A stretch of DNA of 9,608 nt from positions 1-9,608 of the forward strand of contig JAFDCW010000089.1 in NCBI GenBank assembly GCA_019312705.1. Reading direction: 5' to 3'. The notes under the pieces were generated by a model. It saw only the letters and a list, made by a program, of their open reading frames with translations, was not told the origin of the DNA and did not search any database. This DNA comes from Deltaproteobacteria bacterium. Lineage in GTDB: Bacteria; Myxococcota; Polyangia; Polyangiales; B10-G4. The position numbers and the translations under genes were made by a program. Shown in pieces: positions 1 to 7,225 of the stretch (the first letter of the stretch is position 1; every line of letters starts with the position of its first letter).

Positions 1-636
1 GCGGTCCGCGCCCTCTGCCATCAGGTGGCGCTGGATGCAGCCCCGGTAGAAGTCCATCACCTGGTTTTTGGCGGACTCCGGCACGTGGTCCATGGACCAC
101 GCTCGGGGGACCCCGTCGACGAAGGGGAAGAGCAGCAGCATCGCCGGGGAGACGAGGGTGTAGATGAAGAGCGCCTCCTCTTCCTCGGCCTCGGTGAGGC
201 CCATCGGGTGGATGTCGCGGAACTTCGGGAAGAGGCTTTGATCCAGGGCGAGGAGGTTCTTGCCGAACCGGCCGCCGAGGAGCTTTTTGTCCAGGGCGGT
301 CAGGGCGTCGATGGCCTTGTACGCGCTCACCGACGGCATCAAGGTTTGGTAGAGCTTGAACGAGGTGAACCGCTGCTCATCGAGGGCCAGCAATCGGTGG
401 AGGAGCGTCGTGCCGCTCCGGGCGCCGGCAAAGATGAAGACCGGCTCCTTGACCGCCGTCCGCTTCCACTCGGGGTAGAGAGCATCGTCGAGGCGCTGGG
501 CGGCGGAGACCGTCGAGACCATCAAGGCGTAGAAGTCCAAGAAGCCGAGGCTCCAAGCCCAATACCGAGGCGAAGTCTTGCCGGACTTGATGCTCGCCCG
601 AAGGGCATCGGCGAGGGTTGGGAAGTCGACGTACAT
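1..636 (-). CDS. Sulfotransferase family protein, N-terminal part (cut by left window edge)
   Basis: This is a 212-codon open frame read leftwards from an ATG at 636 and still open at base 1, so the C-terminal part lies outside. Residues 67-84 read VFIFAGARSGTTLLHRLL, a typical PAPS 5'-phosphosulfate-binding loop of the sulfotransferase fold (G71-A-R-S-G-T-T). Residues 143-155 (HPMGLTEAEEEEA) match the acidic segment common in the Sulfotransfer_3-type bacterial family. Residues 25-45 are aromatic and hydrophobic. The family moves sulfate from PAPS to hydroxyl or amine acceptors; the acceptor cannot be read from this fragment. An in-frame stop lies 16 codons upstream of the chosen ATG, and no other usual start codon lies between them. 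The bases before the ATG contain no good Shine-Dalgarno sequence. The gene diverges from the reductoisomerase-like gene across 189 bases. Some bacterial Sulfotransfer_3 proteins are annotated only as hypothetical, so actual sulfotransferase activity is an inference. Confidence 0.88.
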   Translation of the reverse strand, partial: MYVDFPTLADALRASIKSGKTSPRYWAWSLGFLDFYALMVSTVSAAQRLDDALYPEWKRTAVKEPVFIFAGARSGTTLLHRLLALDEQRFTSFKLYQTLMPSVSAYKAIDALTALDKKLLGGRFGKNLLALDQSLFPKFRDIHPMGLTEAEEEEALFIYTLVSPAMLLLFPFVDGVPRAWSMDHVPESAKNQVMDFYRGCIQRHLMAEGADR

Positions 637-825
637 CCAGGAGGATTCGTGAGTGCCGGCCCCGGTGGCCCGGGCCGGGAATTAGCGCCTTATTGGGGCA
701 TCTACAAGGACAATGGGGGCCCCCCGGGCAATCGTCGATCTTCATGAACGCAAACGCCTGGGTCTTGTTCTCGGCATAGGTGCCCCCTTTGCGCGCCGGC
801 CGTCTCCGGGGTAGCGTCCCGCGCC

Positions 826-1842
826 ATGTCTGACTCAAAGCGATTCTTCTCCATCTCCGATGTCCCCGCCGGCGCTCTCGAGGGCGAAAAGGTCGCGGTT
901 CTCGGCTACGGCAACCTCGGGCGCACCGTTGCCCTCAACATGCGCGACTCCGGGACCACGGTCCTCGTCGGCAACCAGGATGACGAGTACGCCGCCCAAG
1001 CCAAGAAGGAAGGCTTCGAGGTCGTCAGCGTGCAGGAAGCCGCAAAGGCCGACGTGGTCTTCGTGCTGCTGCCGGACGAGGTCATCCCCGACGTTTGGGC
1101 CGAGATCATCGCGCCGAGCTTGCAGGACAACGCGGCCATCGCTTTTGGCTCTGGCTACACCCTCGCCTACGACCTCATCGATGCGCCGAGCACCGTCGAC
1201 GTGCTGCTCGTCGCGCCGCGCATGGCCGGCGAGACCGCCCGCGAGCGCTTCGAGCGGGGTGAAGGTTTTTGGGCCTACCTCGGCGTCGAGAACGACGCCT
1301 CGGGCAAGGCCGAGCGCCGCATGCTCGGCCTCGCCGCGGGCATGGGCTCGCTCCGGGCCGATGCGGACGGCAACGACGCGCCTGGCACCGGCGCACTCCA
1401 GATGGGCGCCGAGATGGAGGCGACCATCGACCTCTACATCGAGCAGACCGTCGGCCCCCTCCTCGGCGGCGCGATCATGACGGCCTTCGAGGTCGGCTCC
1501 CAGAACGGCATCCCTCCCGAGGCGTTGGTTCTCGAGATGTACATGTCGGGTGAGTTCGAGACGGTCTTCACGGCCTTCCGGACGATGGGCTTCTTCAAGG
1601 CCAGCGAGTCTCACGGACCGACGGCGCTCTTCGGCGGCATGATGCGCACCATGGAGGTCGACCGGGCTCCGATGGTCGAGCGCTTCGAGAAGGTCCTCGG
1701 CGAGATCCGCGCTGGCGACTTCGCCAAGAAGTTCCAAGAGGAGCGAGCCTCGGGCTACCCCATGCTCGAAGCCGCCCAGATGATGATCCAGGCGGACTCT
1801 CCGCAGACCCGGGCCGAAGCCCGCGCCCGCAAGCGCGGCTGA
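826..1842 (+). CDS. Divergent ketol-acid reductoisomerase (IlvC)-like NAD(P)-dependent oxidoreductase
   Basis: The 338-residue protein has KARI layout. An N-terminal Rossmann domain carries GYGNLG at 27-32, followed by NMRDSG (38-43), ADVVFVLLPDE (75-85) and a VAPRMAGETARERFERGEG segment near 129-147. The last is equivalent to the family's APKxPGHxVRxxxxxGxG stretch. The C-terminal helical domain keeps DLYIEQ (202-207), matching the metal-binding DLFGEQ motif. KARI converts acetolactate or acetohydroxybutyrate in branched-chain amino-acid synthesis. By my eye alignment, however, the catalytic His of FxHGF is Ser109 (FGSGY), the Lys of APKxPG is Arg132, and the second Glu of ECLHE is Ser241 (EMYMS). 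It is therefore probably a paralogue with a different substrate rather than the housekeeping enzyme. The nucleotide-binding loop NQDDEY (50-55) is acidic and lacks the Arg/Ser pattern expected for NADPH, suggesting NADH. The start ATG has only a weak upstream purine tract. An RND exporter gene follows after 67 bases. Confidence 0.85.
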   Translation: MSDSKRFFSISDVPAGALEGEKVAVLGYGNLGRTVALNMRDSGTTVLVGNQDDEYAAQAKKEGFEVVSVQEAAKADVVFVLLPDEVIPDVWAEIIAPSLQDNAAIAFGSGYTLAYDLIDAPSTVDVLLVAPRMAGETARERFERGEGFWAYLGVENDASGKAERRMLGLAAGMGSLRADADGNDAPGTGALQMGAEMEATIDLYIEQTVGPLLGGAIMTAFEVGSQNGIPPEALVLEMYMSGEFETVFTAFRTMGFFKASESHGPTALFGGMMRTMEVDRAPMVERFEKVLGEIRAGDFAKKFQEERASGYPMLEAAQMMIQADSPQTRAEARARKRG

Positions 1843-1909
1843 CGCAGGTCGCGTAGCCCGCGGCCTGACCTCGGCCCTATTTCGATCCCCGCCGGGGGGC
1901 GTGCCGTAA

Positions 1910-4405
1910 ATGAGCGAATTGCCGTCAAAAATCGCCGCGTTCGTGACCCGTTGGCCGGGCGCGATCGTGGTGGTGACGCTGCTGCTCGCCTTGGGGGTCG
2001 CGAGCCAGATCCCGAACATCGTCCGGAACCCGTCTCCCGAGGACATGATCGCGTCCTTCGAGGACTACGAGGCGGTCCGCGACGCCTTCGAGGCGGACTT
2101 CGGCACAACGGGCCAGGTCGCCGTCCTCCTCGTCGAAGCGCCGGACATCACGGCCCGGCCGGTGCTGTCCTACGTGCACGCCCTGACCCGGCACTTCGAG
2201 TCCCACGACGGGGTGCGCCGCGTCGACAGCATCACCAAGACGCCAATCAACAAGGCCTCTGGCGTCGCCGAGGACCCCGACGGCGACTTCAACATCTGGG
2301 ATGAGGGCGACGACGGCGGCGAACTGACCCTCGATGCTCTCGAGGACGAGAGCGAAGGCGATGACCTACCCCAGGAGGTGATGGACGCGCTGCTCTCCTT
2401 GACCCTGGCCGCCCCGGCGCGTTTCCCAGGCGGGCTCACCGACATCTCCGAGCGTCGCCGGGAGCTCGAACCCCGACCGGTGGTCGAGGGCGACGAGGTG
2501 ACCGACGATGACGTTCGGGCCCTCGTCGTGGCCCTCCGGGACCTTCCCTTGGTGACCGGCCGCCTGGTGAGCGAGGACCGCACGGTCACCGCCATCGCTC
2601 TCGGGCTGCCCACGGACCACGGCTCGCGGCGCGGCGTCATCCGAGAGATGGACACCTGGCTCGATGCGAACCCGCCACCTGCGGGCGTCAGCTTGCATCG
2701 TGGCGGCCTGCCCTACGTGCGAGCGAGCATCGTGGTCAAGATGCAGCGGGACAACCGGGTGCTCCTGCCCCTGACCCTCCTGGTCTGCGCCGTGCTGCTC
2801 TTCGCCGCATTCCGCGGCGTCCTCGCCACGGCGCTCCCGATCCTGACGGTCGGCATCACGGCGGCGTTCGTCGTCGGCGGCATGGCAATCGTCGGCCAGG
2901 AGATGACCATCCTGACGAATATCGTTCCGCCGCTCTTGATCATCATCGGCATCAGCGATTCGATTCACCTCGTCGGGCGGTATCGAGACGAGCTCCGGGA
3001 CAGCGGAAACCCCAGCCGTGCTCTGGTGGCGACGGTGCGTAGCATGGCGACAGCCTGTTTCCTCACGTCGCTCACGACCTCCATCGGCATAGCTTCCCTG
3101 CTGGTATCGAGCACCGTGGGCTTTCGTGAGTTTGCGGCGGTGGCTTCGGTCGGTGTGATGGTGGCCTACGTGGTGACGATCACGTTCCTGCCGGCGGCGA
3201 TCGCCCGGTCGAAGAAGGTTCGCGCGGCACCTCCGGCGAAGAAGGCCGTCCTCGAGAGTTTCCTCGGCGCCTTGACGATTCAGGTGATTCGCAGGCGCTG
3301 GGTGGTCCTCGGGGGGGCCGCGGTCATTTCGGCGATTGCGGCAACCACCGCCACGGGCCTCGAGGTCGACCACGCGCTGATGGACCAATTCGACGAAACC
3401 GACCCGGTCTTCGTCACCACCAAGTTGCTCGAGGATCGCCTCGAAGGTGTTCGGCCCCTCGAGGTGAGCATTCGCGTCGATGACCCGAGCCTGCTCTCTG
3501 ACCCGGCCATGCTCCGAGAGATCGACCGGGTCGCGGCCTGGGCGGCGGGCCAAGACGGGGTCCTCGGGGTGAGCTCCGGGTCGGATGTCCTACACGAAGC
3601 CTGGGCCCAACTGACCGGCGACCCGGTGGCGCGCACCGAGGACTTCCATAGCGCCGAGCAGGTCGATGCCCTCGGGACGTTGCTGCGCCGCGGCGAGATC
3701 GACGCCCTCGGTCACTATCTCACCGACGACGGACGCCACGGGCGCCTGCGCATCATGGTCGCCGACGTCGGCGCTCAGGCGACCATGGGCCTCATCGATC
3801 GCCTCGAAAGCGAACTCTCGGTAATTCGCGAGACCGCGGACGTGTCGCTCACCGGGGAAGCCTTCACCGGATCCGTCGGCACCGACGCCGTGGTCACCGA
3901 CATCATGCGCAGCCTCGGCCTCGCGGTCCTGATCATCTTCGTCGTGCTCACCGTGCTCTTTCGGAGCGTGCGCCTCGGGCTTCTGTCGATCCCGCCGAAC
4001 CTCATCCCCCTCATCGGCACGATGGCGTGGATGGTCGTCCGCGGCATGCCGTTGAACATCGCTACGGGGGTCATCTTCTCGATCAGCATCGGCCTCGCCG
4101 TCGACGGGACCATCCACGTGCTCGCGCGATTCCGCGAAGAAGCACAGCGAGGTCTCGGTCAAAACGTCGCTCTGGTGCGCGCCGCCCGGGGCACGGGGCG
4201 GGCCATCGTCGTCAGCTGCGTGACCTTGATGCTGGGATTTGGAGTGCTGCTCTTCAGCTCCTTCGTCCCGGTTCGCAACTTTGGTGAGCTGATCGCGGTT
4301 ACTGCATTCTTCTGCCTTCTCTCGACGGTAATCGTGCAACCCGCGCTCCTGCGCGTCGGCGCGGGCGCCCTCGGGTCGTTGCGTTCGCCTGAATCGTCCG
4401 GCTGA
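1910..4405 (+). CDS. RND superfamily / MMPL-type exporter with two SSD-like repeats
   Basis: This 831-residue polytopic membrane protein has the duplicated RND architecture. TM1 is at about 17-35, followed by a large periplasmic loop (36-280) and a five-to-six-helix bundle (284-432). TM7 is at about 464-482, with a second loop (483-660) and a second helix bundle (665-815). The fourth helix of each half carries the acidic residue expected for proton relay: GISDSIHL (Asp350) and LAVDGTIH (Asp732), each followed by RYRDEL or RFREEA. About 830 residues is normal for the MMPL/COG1033 'predicted exporter' group and shorter than AcrB-type pumps (over 1000). Proton-driven export of a lipid or hydrophobic substrate is the family expectation; the substrate is not identifiable here. 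The first loop holds a strongly acidic stretch at 121-155. No membrane-fusion or outer-membrane partner gene adjoins it. The start ATG follows a GGGGGG tract at a spacing of about 10. The next gene begins 39 bases downstream in the same direction. Confidence 0.93.
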   Translation: MSELPSKIAAFVTRWPGAIVVVTLLLALGVASQIPNIVRNPSPEDMIASFEDYEAVRDAFEADFGTTGQVAVLLVEAPDITARPVLSYVHALTRHFESHDGVRRVDSITKTPINKASGVAEDPDGDFNIWDEGDDGGELTLDALEDESEGDDLPQEVMDALLSLTLAAPARFPGGLTDISERRRELEPRPVVEGDEVTDDDVRALVVALRDLPLVTGRLVSEDRTVTAIALGLPTDHGSRRGVIREMDTWLDANPPPAGVSLHRGGLPYVRASIVVKMQRDNRVLLPLTLLVCAVLLFAAFRGVLATALPILTVGITAAFVVGGMAIVGQEMTILTNIVPPLLIIIGISDSIHLVGRYRDELRDSGNPSRALVATVRSMATACFLTSLTTSIGIASLLVSSTVGFREFAAVASVGVMVAYVVTITFLPAAIARSKKVRAAPPAKKAVLESFLGALTIQVIRRRWVVLGGAAVISAIAATTATGLEVDHALMDQFDETDPVFVTTKLLEDRLEGVRPLEVSIRVDDPSLLSDPAMLREIDRVAAWAAGQDGVLGVSSGSDVLHEAWAQLTGDPVARTEDFHSAEQVDALGTLLRRGEIDALGHYLTDDGRHGRLRIMVADVGAQATMGLIDRLESELSVIRETADVSLTGEAFTGSVGTDAVVTDIMRSLGLAVLIIFVVLTVLFRSVRLGLLSIPPNLIPLIGTMAWMVVRGMPLNIATGVIFSISIGLAVDGTIHVLARFREEAQRGLGQNVALVRAARGTGRAIVVSCVTLMLGFGVLLFSSFVPVRNFGELIAVTAFFCLLSTVIVQPALLRVGAGALGSLRSPESSG

Positions 4406-4444
4406 GCGCCTTGCGCCCGCTTCGCGGCGTGGGATAGATGAGGC

Positions 4445-5326
4445 ATGCGCTACGTCGGACGCATCTACCGGCCGCCTTCCGAGGCTGATGCCCTGATCCT
4501 CCAAGCGACCATCGGTTGCAGTTGGAACCACTGCACCTACTGCGACATGTACAGCGACAAGCCGACGTATTCGGAGCGGCCAGTCGCGGAGTGCCTCGAG
4601 GACCTGCAAGCGGTCGCCGGTGGCCATGAGATCCCGGTGTCCCGAGTCGAGAAGCTCTTCGTCGGCGACGGCGACGCCCTCGGCATGCCGATGGGGCACT
4701 GGCGCCCCATCCTCGAACGGGCCCGCGCCCTCTTCCCGAACCTCCGCCGGGTTTCCTGCTACGCGATGGCCCGAAACGTCGCGGCTAAAACCGACGTAGA
4801 GCTTCGCGAACTCTACGAGGCTGGTCTCACCACCCTCTACATCGGCCCCGAGTCCGGCGACGACGAGGTGCTGAAGCGCATCGCCAAGGGCGACACCCAT
4901 GCGGCCCACGTCGAAGCGGCCCGCCGCGCTCACGCCGCGGGCATGAAGATCAGCGTCATCGCGCTCCTCGGCATCGCGTCCGAGCGCAACCAGGAGCACG
5001 CCGAAGCGACCGCGCATCTGGTGACCGAGATGGACCCGGAGTATTTCGCCGCGCTTACCGTGACCATCGTCCCGGGGACCCCGCTGGCCAAGCTCTCGTC
5101 GCGAGGCAAGTTCGAAGTGCCCGATGTCGACGACCTGCTGCGCGAGCTGCGCACCATGATCGACCTGGCCCGCCCCACCGATGCCGTATTTCGGACGAAC
5201 CACGCCTCGAACTACCTGCCCCTCGCGGGCCGGCTGCCCCGGGACCGCAAAGCGATTCTGGCGACCATCGACTCGGCGTTGCGGGGCGAGGTTCGCTTGC
5301 GTCCGGAAAGCCGTCGCGGACTCTGA
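4445..5326 (+). CDS. Radical SAM family protein (uncharacterised, COG1032-like)
   Basis: This 293-residue protein begins MRYVGRIYRPPSEADALILQ, a typical opening of a widespread uncharacterised radical SAM group. The cluster-binding cysteines are Cys25, Cys30 and Cys33 (GCSWNHCTYCDMY), spaced CX4CX2C. The usual spacing is CX3CX2C, but I recall related proteins with GCSxNxCTFCxMY, so this appears to be family-normal. Further radical SAM signals are VGDGDAL (73-79) and the IGPESGDDEVLKRIAKG segment (133-149), which is expected near the SAM site. The C-terminal RTNHASNYLPLAGRLPRD (250-267) also looks family-typical. No B12-binding or SPASM extension is visible. It is a cytosolic [4Fe-4S] enzyme that should cleave SAM to a 5'-deoxyadenosyl radical; the substrate is unknown. 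It lies 39 bases after the RND gene with no evident terminator between, so co-transcription is plausible. The chosen ATG at 4445 follows a GAGG-containing stretch with poor spacing. Confidence 0.9.
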   Translation: MRYVGRIYRPPSEADALILQATIGCSWNHCTYCDMYSDKPTYSERPVAECLEDLQAVAGGHEIPVSRVEKLFVGDGDALGMPMGHWRPILERARALFPNLRRVSCYAMARNVAAKTDVELRELYEAGLTTLYIGPESGDDEVLKRIAKGDTHAAHVEAARRAHAAGMKISVIALLGIASERNQEHAEATAHLVTEMDPEYFAALTVTIVPGTPLAKLSSRGKFEVPDVDDLLRELRTMIDLARPTDAVFRTNHASNYLPLAGRLPRDRKAILATIDSALRGEVRLRPESRRGL

Positions 5327-5346
5327 CGGCTAGCCGCCTCAGTCGC

Positions 5347-5436
5347 TCAGTTGCCGGCCATGCCGACGCCCGCGTAGTAGAGGGCGAAGAGCCAGCCCAT
5401 GCGCGCGACGAACATCATTGTTGCGTGGGAGACCAT
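5347..5436 (-). CDS. Doubtful small hydrophobic ORF (29 aa)
   Basis: The convergent gap between the radical SAM gene and the barrel-protein gene holds one small minus-strand reading frame. From the ATG at 5436 it encodes 29 residues, ending in MGWLFALYYAGVGMAGN, which resembles a single membrane-spanning segment. The frame is open upstream to about 5535, but the extension is Arg/Cys-rich and looks non-coding. No Shine-Dalgarno sequence precedes the ATG. It could be a tiny membrane peptide, the remnant of a lost gene, or chance. I do not recognise it. Confidence 0.2.
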   Translation of the reverse strand: MVSHATMMFVARMGWLFALYYAGVGMAGN

Positions 5437-5595
5437 GTCACCATGAATGCATCGCAAGGCACGTGCCGGCCTAGATCCCCCGCAATTCGCGGTGCATGAG
5501 GTTTCATGACCCCGGCGCTTCCTACGGATCTGCAAGGGTCCAGACGCCCCAGGGGCTCTTCGGCTCCATTGCCTGCGCAGTGGGGCGCCGTCTCG

Positions 5596-6273
5596 TCAGT
5601 GGCGGATCGTGAAGCCGATGTACGGCTCCAACCAGAACCGCGGGCGCGAAAAGAGGTTCCCTCGGTAGCTCATCGAGAAGGCGCTCCCGAGGTCGATGGA
5701 CCAGGGCCCCTTCACCTTGATGTGCACGCCGACGCGTCCCGACCACCCCGGCGAAAATTCGAAGGCGCCGGTGCCCCGGCACCAGAACCCCCCGGGCAGG
5801 ACCCCGACGCAGTCGAACTCGATCGACCGGAAGCTCCACCCGTTGAAGTCGATGACGAGGTCGGCATACGGGCGCACGTACTTCGTCGGAAACTGGAGGC
5901 GCACCCCGAGTCCGCCGTGCAGCCGGACCAGGGGGTCCCTGCCGAGGCCGGGACGAAGGGCGTTGAGGTCGATTGGGATGAGGGCCACGCCGGCGTCGAT
6001 GAACGCGCCGAAGTATCCCCAGTCGAGGCCGATGCGGCCGCCAAAGTTCACCCCAGGCCTCACGATGTCCCGGGGCACTTCGTAGAAGAGCGGGACGCCG
6101 ATGGCGAACTCCTCGAGCCGGCGTTGGCCCTGGCCCTCCGGCTCGGGTGCGTCCCCCGACAGATCTGGAGGCGCGTAGGTGACCTGGCCTTCGGCCGCGG
6201 GGGCCCAGAGCAGGAGAGTCAGGCAGAGCGCCGACAAGCCTGTCGCCAACGACGTGGGGGAGCCGGGGAACAT
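5596..6273 (-). CDS. Exported small beta-barrel outer-membrane-like protein
   Basis: From the ATG at 6273 this encodes 225 residues. Residues 1-30 form a signal peptide with a hydrophobic core LSALCLTLLLWAPAA and a likely cleavage near AEG/Q30. After a Pro/Glu-rich linker (34-52), alternating polar/apolar beta segments separated by Gly/Asn/Asp turns run to the C-terminus: FGGRIGLDWGYFGAFIDAGV, LHGGLGVRLQF, RPYADLVIDFNGW, SGRVGVHIKVKG, WSIDLGSAFSMSYRG, FWLEPYIGFTIRH. This is consistent with an 8-stranded barrel of OmpA/OmpW size, although the protein does not end in the classical aromatic residue. Cys155 and Cys165 could form a disulfide in a loop. The frame stays open upstream through the 11-bp repeats, but that extension is low-complexity and the signal peptide fixes the start. 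No clear Shine-Dalgarno sequence precedes this ATG. The gene lies 91 bases after the TPR lipoprotein gene and is probably the last of the minus-strand cluster. Function unknown. Confidence 0.78.
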   Translation of the reverse strand: MFPGSPTSLATGLSALCLTLLLWAPAAEGQVTYAPPDLSGDAPEPEGQGQRRLEEFAIGVPLFYEVPRDIVRPGVNFGGRIGLDWGYFGAFIDAGVALIPIDLNALRPGLGRDPLVRLHGGLGVRLQFPTKYVRPYADLVIDFNGWSFRSIEFDCVGVLPGGFWCRGTGAFEFSPGWSGRVGVHIKVKGPWSIDLGSAFSMSYRGNLFSRPRFWLEPYIGFTIRH

Positions 6274-6300
6274 CGAGGCGGAGCCTACTCGAATGTACGG

Positions 6301-6355
6301 CCCGAAGAGAGCCCGAAGAGAGTCCGAAGAGAGTCCGAAGAGAGTCCGAAGAGAG
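6301..6355. repeat. Five tandem copies of an 11-bp repeat upstream of the barrel-protein gene
   Basis: The unit is YCCGAAGAGAG on the plus strand (CTCTCTTCGGR on the minus strand). There are five contiguous copies, two starting with C and three with T, otherwise identical. The array sits wholly in the 91-base gap between two minus-strand genes, 28 bases upstream of the barrel-protein ATG. Copy number could vary by slippage. The 11-bp period is close to one DNA turn, so stacked protein-binding sites are possible. Neither role is demonstrated. Confidence 0.95.
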
Positions 6356-6364
6356 CCCCGTCGT

Positions 6365-7225
6365 TCAGGGCGTTGTTTCGCCGCCCCCCGGCTCCTGACC
6401 AGGGACCGGACAGGAGCTCGGACGAATGGTTCCGTCGGGCCAGCGGATCGCCGTACCACCGAGCTCGCGGCCGGCGACCGCCGCCACTTCGACAACGGCC
6501 CGTCCGGCCTCGGGGTCGCAGCCGAGGTTGCGCGCTTCCGTGAGCGCCTGGACGGCGTCGGCGTCCCGGTCCATCTCGCGATAACAATGGGCGGTCCGCC
6601 AGAGACCGAAAGCATAGAGCGGGTGATCGAGCTGACCGAGGAAGTAGCGGTAGGCCCCCGCGGCATCGCGATAGTGCTGGCCGCCGAAAGCGACTTCTCC
6701 GCGGATGGCCCACATCAGCGAGTAGAGTTCCCGGGCCTCGGTGCGCCGGGTGGTGAATCGCTCGGCCAGGCGCGCCGCGTTTCGCGCTCCCGCGCGCCAG
6801 GCGTTGTAGGCCTTCACGAACTCCATGAGCGCGTTTTGGAACTCGTCCCGGCTTCCTCGAAGGGCGCTGTCCGCGTAGCGATTCGAGTCTTGTCGGAGGC
6901 GGCGCTGGGCGCGCCGCTCCGCTCGTCCTTCAGGTCCTTCTGGTGGTTCTCCCTCTTCGGCTGCGTACATCAGGCCGAGCGCGGCGTGGCGCATGGCCTC
7001 TCGTCGGGCCGGGCCCTGGGCTGCGCGCACGGCGGCGCGCAGCTCATCCGGGTCGCCGGCAGGGCGAGCGAGGGCCGGGCTCCGCGAGGCTCCCACGGCG
7101 AGGAGAAAGTGCGGCGCTTCGATGGCGCTCGGCCGGGCCGTCGTCGGGGGCTCTACCCCGCCGCAGCCCAGCGCCCAGACCGACAGCCCGAGGGCCGCCG
7201 CACTCATGGCCCCAGCCCGCGTCAA
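6365..7225 (-). CDS. Predicted lipoprotein with helical TPR-like domain
   Basis: The 286-residue protein is read from a TTG at 7225 that overlaps the upstream TGA by 4 bases (TTGA). An alternative in-frame ATG at 7207 exists. I prefer TTG because it supplies the positive N-terminus (MTRAG) of a lipoprotein signal and has GGAGG ten bases upstream. The signal ends ALGC-GG with Cys21 as the probable lipidated residue; the lipobox is imperfect because -3 is Ala rather than Leu. The mature protein is Ala/Arg/Glu-rich and helical. Residues 172-236 (GEVAFGGQHYRDAAGAYRYF, then LWRTAHCYREMDRDADAVQA) look like two tetratricopeptide-type helix pairs. The last 35 residues are Gly/Pro-rich and may be disordered. 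TPR domains mediate protein contacts, so a scaffold role in the periplasm is likely but unproven. It is translationally coupled to the small lipoprotein gene upstream. The 11-bp repeat array and the barrel-protein gene follow. Confidence 0.78.
   Translation of the reverse strand: MTRAGAMSAAALGLSVWALGCGGVEPPTTARPSAIEAPHFLLAVGASRSPALARPAGDPDELRAAVRAAQGPARREAMRHAALGLMYAAEEGEPPEGPEGRAERRAQRRLRQDSNRYADSALRGSRDEFQNALMEFVKAYNAWRAGARNAARLAERFTTRRTEARELYSLMWAIRGEVAFGGQHYRDAAGAYRYFLGQLDHPLYAFGLWRTAHCYREMDRDADAVQALTEARNLGCDPEAGRAVVEVAAVAGRELGGTAIRWPDGTIRPSSCPVPGQEPGGGETTP

Noticed and set aside
667..728. GC palindromes (GGCCCGGGCC and GGGGGCCCCC) in the divergent gap at the left end
   Set aside because: Simple G/C palindromes are expected by chance in DNA this GC-rich; no second copy or promoter alignment supports an operator.
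25..747. Plus-strand frame of 240 codons at the left end
   Set aside because: The opposite strand carries a sulfotransferase P-loop and acidic motif; this frame is Glu/Gly/Arg-rich noise.
835..2046. Long antisense frame of 403 codons opposite the reductoisomerase-like gene
   Set aside because: Arg/Gly/Ala/His-rich with no domain; it is the GC-bias shadow of a well-supported plus-strand gene and runs across the next gene's start.
2366..3553. Antisense frame of 395 codons inside the exporter gene
   Set aside because: Charged low-complexity product without motifs; fully explained as a shadow of the RND frame.
3590..5203. Antisense frame of 537 codons spanning the exporter and radical SAM genes
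   Set aside because: Covers two genes with clear catalytic motifs on the other strand and has no ribosome site or recognisable protein features.
5525..5595. Possible terminator after the barrel-protein gene (GCCCCA / TGGGGC arms)
   Set aside because: The arms pair for only about six bases with a long bulged loop, and no U-tract follows.
6274..6666. Upstream extension of the barrel protein through the 11-bp repeats to 6666
   Set aside because: It would overlap the TPR lipoprotein gene by about 300 bases and place the signal peptide internally.
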